Made by a program: the position numbers and the translations under genes
Source of the DNA: Thozetella sp. PMI_491
Taxonomy: Eukaryota > Ascomycota > Sordariomycetes > Chaetosphaeriales > Chaetosphaeriaceae
NCBI GenBank assembly: GCA_021432635.1
Contig: MU270048.1
Location: forward strand, 124,001 to 188,000
Direction: 5' to 3'
DNA length: 64,000 nucleotides
Shown: in pieces, positions 55,243 through 64,000 of the stretch
Numbering within the stretch: position 1 is the first letter of the stretch
Layout: the number at the start of each line of letters is the position of its first letter
Notes under the pieces: generated by a model
Told to the model about the DNA's origin: nothing
What the model saw: the letters and a program-made list of their open reading frames with translations, nothing else
Databases searched by the model: none

Positions 55243-57775
55243 ATGTTCGCGCTTCGAAACAGTTGAGTCCAGCACCACCCACTATATCACGCGTTCCAGG
55301 AGTGGTTTAACTAACCTCCAACCCTCAGTTGGGAAGTTGATCTTCGGCTCCGGCAGCCAGGAGTCTCTGATCGAGCTTCCGCAGGGTCAACTGTACCTCG
55401 TGCGACCGCTTTCGCCCAAAGGCTATTCGGAGCTTATCTTCAAGGACTCTGCCGCACGCATCCGCAAGACCGCCCAGGATTTCCAATACCAGCTGGTCGT
55501 CCAGCGAGTCTACGAAGAGGGCGAGGCCGAGCTCCTTGCGGAGGAGGAAGGCGGGGAGGGCGAGGACGACGCCGACATTCTCGCAGCCGAGCGCGACGAG
55601 AAGACATTCCTCCTCGACGAGGCGCTCCACTTTCGGGTCGAGAGCCGAGAGGGCAGCGAGATCGTTCTTGCCTGGCGTGATCTGAGCGGCGACGCCGGCG
55701 ATCTCTACGAATTTGTCTGCGACGCTGGCATCCAGCCCTCGCTAGTCGACAAATTCGAACTTGTCGCCAAGCAGTGTCAGTACGAGCGCAAGTATCGCAA
55801 GCCGAATACCACTGCCACGAACGAGGACCTCCTCCAGTTCGAATTTTCAGACGAGCAGCCCATCCCGCCTGCGAGCCCTCTGCACGGCCCTACTCTCACG
55901 AGGTCGATCGAGTCTACCGACTCGATTTTCTCGAGCAACAAGCCCGCCGCCAACACGGGAGTGAAGCGAGACAAGGCACCCGAGGAAGTCTCGCCGCAAG
56001 ACTTAGAGTCAGCTCCGTCCAACACAATGCCTGCCGACAAGACGGCGTCGCCGGCCCCCCCGTCGGCCCATCCCGAGCCCCGCGAGATCCTAGCGCTCGA
56101 GAATGCCGAGCTCCACTTCTTCGACTTCCCCTCGGGATCCTTCGTTCTTCAAGATTCCGCGGTCGCGGCGACAGTCACGGAGGTGGGTGACTGGCAGTAC
56201 TATCTGCAAGTTGGAAGCAACGACCGGGACTGGCTTGGCATTCCCGTCGTGGCCGACATCAACCCCGTCTTCAACTTCGAATTCCTGTCCTTCATCTTTA
56301 ACCAGTTCACCGAGGACGGATCCGCTTACTCGTGGCTGCTCCGTTTCAAGGACCAGCCTACTCTGGAGCGGTTCCAGGAAGGCCTCCTGCGGGCCCTGTG
56401 GGAGCAGCTTAACGAGGTCAAGTGGACCAAGATGAAGGATAAGGAGCGTGACTACGTCACTGATGCCTTTGCCGACCTAGCCATGGAAGATGTACCTGAG
56501 GAGCCAGAACAGGAGGCAGAAGAAGAGGAGGAGGAGCTGGAGGATGACCGCGATCAGAGCGAGCATTACGACAGCGACGAGGATGCCGACGACGTTGATG
56601 CTCGCCCGAAGGACAAGGATACCAACAAGATGATCGCGGTCGGCTACAAGAACAACCGTACCTTCGTCGTCCGCGGCTCCAAGATCGGTGTCTTCAAGCA
56701 CACACCAAACAACCACCTCCAGTTTGACACAAACATATCCAAGGTCGCGACGTCAAAGGGCGAGCTATTCTCGCCCAAGAAGGTCATGCTGCACAACGAG
56801 GACCGGAATCTCATCCTGCAAAAGGACGCGGACCCTAACAAGCTGTTCCGTATGGATCTAGAGTACGGAAAGGTGGTTGATGAGTGGAAGGTTGACGACA
56901 ACATCCCCGTCGTCACTTTCGCGCCCGAGAACAAATTCGCGCAGATGACGCACGAGCCGACCTTCCTAGGTGTTAGCCATAACGCTCTATACCGCGTCGA
57001 TCCCCGCCAGGCTGGCAATAAACTCGTAGACAGTCAGATCAAGCAGTACGCGAGCAAGAACGACTTCTCGGCGCTGGCGACCACGGAGAAGGGCTACATC
57101 GCCGTGGCCTCCAACAAGGGCGATGTTCGCCTCTTTGACCGCCTGGGCATCAACGCGAAGACGCATATCCCGGCCCTTGGCGAGCCCATCATCGGTCTCG
57201 ACGTCTCAGCCAACGGCCGGTGGGTGCTTGCCACTTGCCGGACCTACCTGCTCCTCATCGATGCCATGCAGCACGAAGGCAAGAACGAGGGCAAGCTCGG
57301 GTTTGAGCGGTCCTTTGCGGCCGACGCTAAGCCCCAGCCCCGCCGCCTGGGTCTTACTCCGGAACACGTCGCCCAGTTCGCCCACGAGACCGGCAAGGGT
57401 GTGAACTTTACCCCCGCCAAGTTCAACACGGGCGAGGGCACCGATGAGACGAGCATCATCACGGCCACGGGCCCGTACATCATCGAATGGAACCTCCAGA
57501 AAGTGATCACTGGCCGGAAGACCCCGTACCTCATCAAGAGGTACAGCGACGTCGTCAGCGCCGACGACTTCAAGTTTGGCACCGACAAGAACGTCGTCGT
57601 CGCCCTTCCCAACGAGGTTAGCGCCGTCACCCATGGTCAACTCAAGAAGCCGACCCGGCAGAGCATCGCTGGAGACTTCCTGAACGCTGAACGGCGGGGC
57701 TCGGGCCGTATCGGGACTCGCGAGAGCGGTCGGTATAAGCTAGGCAAGGACGACGTTGTTAATTCGCCGTACTAA
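55243..57775 (+). CDS. VID27-like protein (vacuolar import and degradation)
   Basis: Homologue of yeast Vid27, a cytosolic WD40-like protein linked to vacuolar import and degradation; its molecular role is unclear. Exons 55243-55261 (19 nt) and 55329-57775; 2466 nt, 821 aa. The tiny first exon gives MFALRN and the junction reads MFALRNIGKLIFGSGSQES, matching the conserved VID27 N terminus. The single 67-nt intron is also open in frame, so a naive 940-codon reading starting at 54953 is misleading. Domains: N-terminal PH-like part (ELPQGQLYLVRPLSPKGYSE), middle PH-like part (FFDFPSGSFVLQDSAV), a strongly acidic stretch (QEAEEEEEELEDDRDQSEHY) and a C-terminal WD40-like VID27 domain (MIAVGYKNNRTFVVRGSKIG; GYIAVASNKGDVRLFDRLG; DVSANGRWVLATC). 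Confidence 0.94.
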
Positions 57776-59389
57776 ATGGCCTAGGCCAGCAAGCAAGGTA
57801 ATCAAGGTTCATGCGGAGTACGGATTTTGTGAGCACGCGGGAGGGGGGAGGGCAAGAGGGGGGAGGGGAGGCTCTTTCTCCCCGTCTTGGCCCACGCATG
57901 CCTCTTCCGTCAACATTGGGGTTAGTTCTCTTCTGAAGCGCTGCAGCACATTGGTATGAGACACGATGCTCTCGGACTTTTCGGAGTTTTGGTTTCTCGT
58001 CGCTCGCGATGCGTCGAGTACTTCCTCGGGATGGGTAGTTAGGTAGATACCTTGTCAGACTTTTTTCTAATTCCTTGTGGTACTCTCGTGGCTTTCTTCG
58101 CCTGTGTGACATGTCAAGCTTCTGTAGATGTGTGACTTGGTCTCGTATTTGCAGCCACTGGAGCTGGGGTACGGTTCCCAAGCCAATATCTGTGAACCCT
58201 GCATCGTCTGATATCAGCTCCAGCAAGCCAAGGTGGCCTGCAGCATGGTGACCTGCAGCTAGTGGAGGCAATGGCGCCCCGGGTGCATTGTTGACGTCCC
58301 CTATCTCGTTCTTCCGGGCTCGATGCGGCATGCGAGGCTAGGCAGTACGCACTACCATGTACTAGAGCTTCCGGGTGGAGATGACGGCTCAATACGCAGT
58401 CGACGCTGTCCAGATCCTATTGCAACGAGGCTGCCGCAAACTACTGTTTTTGGTCTCAACGATGGACAGCTGGCTGCAATATACTCTGCTATTAGTGCTC
58501 AACACGCAACTCTGGCATCTCAGCTCTGCCCGGCTCCATGCAAGCTGGTAGCTTGCGTCTGTGGGCGTGGCGCACACAGCTTCTGGTTACGTAGCCGGCT
58601 ATACTCATCCGGCATATAGCTTCCGGATGGCGAGTGACCCCTGCAAGCTATCTCACAGTCTTCAGAACCTCCAGCCCGGTATGAACGGTACAGGGCACAG
58701 GGACATGGCAGGTACGAGAGTTGGCTGCTACATCGATCTTTAACTTATCCAAAGCAGGGTACTTGTGAGGTTCTGACCAAAGGACCCCGTGCCTTGGTTG
58801 CCTTGGTTCATTGCTGACGAAAGACATAAACCTTGCGTTGCTGAGAGATAAGGTATGGATGCTCATCTGGAAAATTCCGCCGAGGAGGGGGGGGGATCTC
58901 TCTACGTCACACAGCATATGTTTGCTTCAATTCTTCGTGGTGCCTGGGAAGTGTGTGCGCCATTCAAGAGGCGCCCGTCAGGGCCCCCCCCTTCCCCCTT
59001 GCGGAGTCAATTCCACCAACGAACCGGCTTCCTTCGATCACATTCACAGATGCCCTGCAATTGCGCCCAATACAAGTCCCTGCATGTCCCCCATTTCGAA
59101 CGGGACACATCCGCGACCGCGCAGCTGCACCAAAGCGGCGCTCGCTGCAACCCTATGTGCAGGCTCCTATCAAGCCCAGACCGACCAAGATGACTGCAGC
59201 TCGCCAGCCGCCACGCACAGATGCATCGATATAGGCATCTGAGTCCAAGCTAGGCGTACTGCGGGAACGCGCGGCGAGGCCCAGCTGTGCTCCGGCTCGC
59301 ACGGGATACGCAATCTGCGGTGGACGCCCGGGTGACGACCGCTGGTTTGCTCCAATCCTTGGTTCTTTGTGTGCGGCTGAGCGGGCGCT

Positions 59390-59412
59390 TCTCTCTCTCT
59401 CTCTCTCCTCTG

Positions 59413-59445
<33 letters not shown>
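59390..59445. repeat. Compound (CT)n/(GT)n microsatellite
   Basis: About 40 nt of CT dinucleotides, with small interruptions, followed by about 16 nt of GT. Confidence 0.9.
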
Positions 59446-59996
59446 CCCCCCGGGAGTGGCTTCTCGGTTGTGCTGCCGGGGGCGACACGTCAAAAATTTT
59501 CTCGTTTCTTTTTTTTTCCTGCCCATCCGTTTTTAAAACCTAACGCATCCTGTGCCACTCACTACCTTATGTAGGCACACGTTGGGAAAGGCTTGCCCTT
59601 TGCAGCGAATTATTGGAAGCATTGTACGCCCCCGCCGTTGCTTTCGGCGCTGGCCTCGGGGACGCCCACCCCAGTTCAGCGGGATGTCAAGCCCGGCCGT
59701 TCGGCTGTTGGCCGCCATGCAGCCACTAAGGGGTCCTTCCTTTCCTGGGGTAGCATTTACCGTCAGCCCACCCATGCTTTTGCTGCAAATATAGAAGAAG
59801 CCGGACGCCGGCCGTTCGCCCAGCTGAAAAGCGCTCGACGAGCCCGGACGGAGGCGCCGCCCGATTTCGCTCGACTATCGTTGCCATGTCTCGTCCTTGG
59901 CGTCCCCGGGGCTGGTGCTCACCCATTGGCCTTAGCAAGATGGGGGACGGGGGGACGCATGCGTGCGTGCAGACCCCCCTTGAGGAAGGGGTGGGA

Positions 59997-60024
59997 AGCT
60001 CTGGAGCTCTGGAGCTCTGGAGCT
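59997..60024. repeat. Short tandem repeat, unit AGCTCTGG
   Basis: Three direct copies plus a degenerate fourth; each unit contains a SacI-like GAGCTC palindrome. Confidence 0.8.
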
Positions 60025-60839
60025 TGGGAGCTTTGGTCCCTGAATCGATCGGGGCGCCACACCGTCACCTTCCACGAGGCGTGTCAGCTTCCCGCTGTCT
60101 TCCAAAAAAGTTCGGTAGGTTTGTTTTGAAGCAATCTACACAAAGCTCCACGGTGGAAATGGGAGCCCCTGCCAGCGGGATCAAGTATTGGGTCCTATTG
60201 CCGCGCTGTGTAACTGCCGGCCTCATCTGGCATCCAGCCTAGCCCGGTAGCATGGACGGGGGGCTGGAACATGCCTAGCGGCGCGGGCCTGGTGGCCGTC
60301 ACAACCATCGCCGACCATCGCCGACGATGCTCGTTGTGCCCGTCAACACCAAGCCGCGCCCTGCTCCCCCTGCCTGGCCTTGCTGCCGACATCCGGAGAG
60401 CGTCTAGTGAGACAGGCTATTTGCACACGAGAGCTGAGCTCAGTCAGGGGCGAATAGCCAGCCACGAGGCGGCTCTATCGACTTCGTCTCCGCTTGGCGT
60501 GGAAAGCTGGGATGCAGGCTCGACGGCGAGGAGGGGAGCATGTGAGAGTATGCGGGCGATGCAACATAGACTTGCTGCAAGGCCGAACTCAGATTCACCA
60601 CCCTCGTCGAAAGCATAATCCTTGGCTATATAATGCTCGTCCCCCGGCAGGTTTGGTTGCATTTTCTTCTCGATACAGCAGACACCCCCGAACAACTCGC
60701 AGTGATCACCTCAGATTCTCAAGCTTCGCATCAGACTCCTGATATCTACTTCCCACTCCTCAGCTTCCCTCTCTCGCTTCCTTTTACAGACTACCCAACC
60801 CACCCACCACCACCACCCAACCCCAGTCTCTAGAACAAG

Positions 60840-61487
60840 ATGTACAGCCTTCTCGCCCTCGCTCTCATCCCCGCCGCTCTGGCGCAGAACTTCTATGGCT
60901 GCTACACCGAGAGCACGCCGCCTCACGCCCTCAGCGGTGCCGTTTTCTACGACCTGACCATCCCGCAGTGCGGTGCCGCCTGCACTGCCGCCGGCTACAG
61001 CCTCTATGGCCTTGAGTACGGGCGCGAATGCTACTGCGGCAACTCGCTGGCCGCCGGTTGCGTCCCGACGTTCGCAGACCAATGCAACATGGTTTGCGGC
61101 GCCGACAACACCACCATCTGCGGTGGCAACTCTCGCATGAGCATCTACGGCACTTCGGCCACACCCCCGGTCGTGACTGATGCCTCCCACCCGCCCGTTA
61201 CCACCGCTGTGGCTCTGGGCTGCTACACCGAAGGCAATGGCACTCGCGCGCTCCCCAGCGATGCCCTCGTCGACGATGGAATGACGGTCGAGGCTTGCAG
61301 CAGCTACTGCCTCACGCGCGGTTTCGTGCTCTACGGCGTCGAGTACATGAGGGAGTGCTACTGCGCCAACGCCCAGGACCCCAGCTCTCTCGCTGCTCCC
61401 GCCACCGACTGCAACATGCCCTGCGCTGGAAACGCTGCCGAGACCTGCGGTGGAGCCAGCCGCCTGAACGTCTACCAGTGGCAGTAA
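60840..61487 (+). CDS. Secreted protein with two WSC domains
   Basis: Intron-free, 215 aa. Signal peptide MYSLLALALIPAALA, cutting before QNFYGCYTE. Two WSC carbohydrate-binding domains fill the mature chain: the first from FYGCYTES to CGGNSRMSIYG, the second from ALGCYTEGNG to CGGASRLNVYQ. They carry the usual cysteines and the motif Y(G/C).E(Y).RECYC(G/A)N. A short Thr/Pro linker joins them. There is no transmembrane segment or GPI signal after the second domain, so unlike the Wsc cell-wall stress sensors this is a free secreted protein, perhaps binding beta-glucan or other polysaccharide. The clear pyrimidine-rich leader supports the start. Confidence 0.93.
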   Translation: MYSLLALALIPAALAQNFYGCYTESTPPHALSGAVFYDLTIPQCGAACTAAGYSLYGLEYGRECYCGNSLAAGCVPTFADQCNMVCGADNTTICGGNSRMSIYGTSATPPVVTDASHPPVTTAVALGCYTEGNGTRALPSDALVDDGMTVEACSSYCLTRGFVLYGVEYMRECYCANAQDPSSLAAPATDCNMPCAGNAAETCGGASRLNVYQWQ

Positions 61488-61974
61488 GTGCTCCAGGGCT
61501 GCTGCCTGCCAGTCGTCCTGCTCCAGCCCACTTCACTGGGCCAGAGTTGCGAAGAAGAGGACCTGGCCGCCTGGTGAGGAGTCCGGGAAGTATTGGCGCA
61601 CAAGATTGATTCGGCTTTGGCTAGAAGGACATATTAGAATTCCCTTTCGCTTCTCGGAGATAATGTTTAGTCTCTTTGTCACTTAGTATCCTTTAGTACC
61701 TCTCTCAACAACGGGCCCACAGTTGAACTTATTCTGCTTCTTGCTCCCTCGTGATTCTATGGTTTTTGAAATGACTCGATGCACCCTGTGAGTCTTGGCG
61801 AAGCAACCGTTCGAGAGTAAAGGACTCGAGGCTCGGAAGCGGGCGATCCTGAGCAGGCCAGTCTATTTTTGCCTAACTACAGTATCGCTTCCTGCATGTA
61901 CAGTAGGGGTCCGAACCAGATCGTCGGTGCCACGTGCGTCCCAAACCGACGTTAAAGACCTGCGGGATGCATGT
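61488..61974. other. Convergent spacer
   Basis: 487 nt between the WSC stop and the acetolactate synthase stop, facing each other. It should hold both 3' UTRs; nothing else recognised. Confidence 0.5.
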
Positions 61975-63730
61975 CTAGGCGATGGTGTCTGCGATGACGT
62001 GCGTCATGAGGTCGTGGTTATGCGAGTAGTCGATCGTAATATCGACCACACAGACCCCTTCATAAGCTAGGGCCTGGTCCATGGTGGCCTCAAGATCCGC
62101 CGAACTGGTAACCTTCAGCCCCTTTGCCCCGAACGCCTCTGCATATGTCGCAAAATCCACCCCGCCGAGGTCGACACCCGCGCTCCGCCCGTACTTGTCC
62201 ACCTCCTGGAACTCCACCATGTTATATTTGCCGTCGTTCCATATGAAGTGGGTGATGTTGCAGCCCTGCTGGACGGCCGTGACGAGCTCTTGGCCGCTGA
62301 ACAAGAAACCGCCGTCTCCACTCACGCTGATGACTTTTCGCGAGCAAGGCGGCTCCTGGGACAAAGAAGCACCGATCGCCCACGGAAGAGCGACCCCCAG
62401 TGTCTGCTGGGCGTTGGAGACGAGGAAGGTCTTGGGCTTGTACGAGTAAAAGTATCGACTAAAGTAAATGTAGACGCTCCCTACGTCGCAGCACACGGTT
62501 GTAGACGGGTCTATCCGAGACTGGAGAAGCTTGATGAAATGCAGAGGATGGACTGGGCCGCCAGAGGGTTTTGGGAGGGCATCGGCGCTGACTTGCCAGC
62601 TTTGAAGCTCGGCTAGGATCCCCTTAGCCACATCCAGATCTTGTGGACGGGCCACGTGTGTGAGCCGATCTGTCAGCGCAGCTAGGTTAAACGTGGGAGA
62701 ACCAATGAGCTCGAGTTTGGGGGAGTAGTGGTAGACGATATCTGCAGGTACACAGTCGATATGCAAGATGTCGAAGTGGTTGTCCGTGTTCCATTGGCTC
62801 GCGTCGTACTCTGCTTGATCGTAACCGACAGTGATCACCAAGTCGGCGTGGGCACTAGCTCACATGTTAGAAACGGCGTCGTAAACACAACAGAGGGTTG
62901 CTTTAGAGGCAGGCAAGAAATACTTACAGAAGCTTGTCGCCCGGCTGGTTTCGGAAGAGTCCAATCCGGCCAAAGAACAGGTGCACGAGCTCCTTCGAGA
63001 TTGCCCCAGCCGCTTGAAAGGTCTCGACCACAGGGACGGGAAACTTCCGCAGGAAGGCATGAATGGCTTCCACCACTACCGGATTCGCAACGCGACCACC
63101 CAGGTAGAGCACGGGGAACTTGGCGGCCTCGATCATCTTAGCGGCCTCCGCCAACGCGTCCTCGCGGGACGGGCCATACTTGGGGGGCTGGAAGGTAGAG
63201 GCTGGGAAGGCCGGGATGCTGGACTTCATGTTGGTCATGACATCGATCGGCAAGCTCACGGCGGTGGCGCCTTGGGGATGGGCCGTGGCAGTCCGGAACG
63301 CGTCGAGCATAATCTCGGCAACCTGATCCGGCACGATGGCCGTGGTGACTTTCTTCGTCACCGGGGCGAGGAGCTCGTTCGTCCGCAGGCTCTGGTGCGT
63401 CCTCTTGGACTGCTGGGCCCGCTTCACGCTGCCTGCGATGGCGACGATGGGCATGTTCTCATCGTTGGCCGTCACCAACCCGGTCACCAGGTTGCTCGTA
63501 CCGGGCCCGGAGGTAACGATGCATACGCCGGGCCGGCCCGTGATCTTGCCGATCGCGGCGGCGATGAAGGTGGCGTTTTGTTCATGCCGGCAGACCACCA
63601 CCTTGATTTCAGGGTGGTCGAGTAGGGCGTTAAAGACGGAATCGATCTTGGCACCGGGTACGCCAAAAACATACTTGACGCCAGCCGCCACGAGGGAGTC
63701 GATGACAATCTGCACCGTGTCGACCGACAT
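61975..63730 (-). CDS. Catabolic acetolactate synthase of bacterial AlsS type
   Basis: Thiamine diphosphate enzyme joining two pyruvates to acetolactate. Exons 63730-62928 and 62854-61975; 1683 nt, 560 aa. The start at 63730 (MSVDTVQIVIDSLVAAGVKY) leaves no room for a mitochondrial presequence, unlike the biosynthetic Ilv2. Landmarks: VFGVPGAKIDSVFNALL, the catalytic Glu in CRHEQNATFIAAAIGK, VTSGPGTSNLVTGL, AGSVKRAQQSKRTHQSLRTN and the thiamine-binding ISVSGDGGFLFSGQELVTAV, later NDGKYNMVEFQE. KRAQQSKRTHQS is typical of bacterial AlsS rather than Ilv2/IlvB, which points to acetoin-type fermentation or pH defence chemistry. The gene has one normal fungal intron, so it is resident in the genome rather than contamination. 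Bacterial origin by transfer is my inference. No acetolactate decarboxylase is seen nearby. Confidence 0.88.
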
Positions 63731-64000
63731 CTTGGCGTGGTATGCCTCCACCACTAAGATCGGAAGGGGGTTAAGGGGGGGTGAGATGGGGGTGAGATGG
63801 GGGTGAGACGGGGGTCGCAGCAGACTAATACGGGGATTGGATCCGCGAGCAAAAGAGGTGCGTGGTTTACGTGATATAAGAATGCGCGGCTTCTCTTATT
63901 AAATCGTCTGCCCTTCGGGGTGATATCGTGGAGGCGTCGTCGACTATTGCCGCATTCTTCGTTTCATTGTCCAATGATGCATCTTATCGTCGAATGATGC
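63731..64000. promoter_or_regulatory. Upstream region of the acetolactate synthase, with G-run repeat
   Basis: At 63770-63813 the plus strand carries G runs within about three copies of an 11-nt unit (GTGAGATGGGG), 40-85 nt upstream of the start codon. Four or more runs of at least four G with 6-7 nt spacers could form a quadruplex on the template strand. The right window edge shows nothing else. Confidence 0.55.

Larger units (their letters stand above)
57776..60839. other. 3 kb gene-free stretch with simple repeats
   Basis: Holds the VID27 3' flank and a long upstream region of the WSC gene. Features: a CT/GT microsatellite at 59390-59445 and an AGCTCTGG tandem repeat at 59997-60024. Many short open frames on both strands have no domain. 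The 60 nt before 60840 are pyrimidine-rich with CCACCACCAC, a typical fungal leader. Confidence 0.5.

Noticed and set aside
59390-59445. Possible origin or array of regularly spaced repeats
   Set aside because: Simple dinucleotide microsatellite; no spacers, so not a CRISPR-like array.

Overview
This is a nuclear stretch of a filamentous ascomycete (Pezizomycotina, probably Sordariomycetes). Genes carry short introns (about 45-70 nt) with GT(A/G)NG donors and CTAAC-like branch points. GC content is moderate to high. The set includes a fungal laccase ending in DSGI, a two-WSC secreted protein, a bZIP-DUF3425 regulator, a LaeA-type methyltransferase and a HET-domain remnant. I assembled 26 protein genes plus one edge-truncated gene, most with explicit exon joins whose phases add up. 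No rRNA gene, convincing tRNA gene or CRISPR array was seen.

Left part (1-11 kb): a divergent cellulose-degrading pair, a GH5 cellulase (cut by the window edge) and a nine-exon GH3 beta-glucosidase. They share an AT-richer 2 kb promoter region holding two GGCTAA boxes and a decayed coding remnant. A flavin monooxygenase and a disordered hypothetical protein follow.

11-22 kb: housekeeping and secretory genes, all on the minus strand except the last: beta-adaptin of AP-1, a HIRIP3/DEK_C-type histone-chaperone homologue, a secreted serine carboxypeptidase, an APH-fold protein that looks like a pseudokinase, and on the plus strand an eight-cysteine secreted protein.

22-38 kb: accessory region. 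A gene-poor AT-rich tract with a HET fragment leads into laccase, MFS permease, LaeA-like methyltransferase, cytochrome P450, NmrA-like protein and a bZIP-DUF3425 regulator. Together they look like a tailoring/export/regulation set without a PKS or NRPS backbone gene. A lineage-restricted-looking zinc-finger-like gene closes it.

40-58 kb: dense conserved genes: trehalose-6-phosphate synthase, aldose 1-epimerase, DNA ligase I, eIF3k, Tsr4 (PDCD2-like), CCT zeta, prenylcysteine oxidase and VID27.

58-64 kb: a 3 kb gene-free stretch with simple repeats, a secreted WSC protein, and a catabolic acetolactate synthase of bacterial AlsS type interrupted by one spliceosomal intron.

Most worth a second look: the backbone-less cluster (24.7-36.6 kb), the AlsS-like gene and its G-run repeat, the APH pseudokinase, the eight-cysteine secreted protein, the HIRIP3-like chaperone, and two annotation traps (a 22-nt exon in CCT6 and a 19-nt first exon in VID27).
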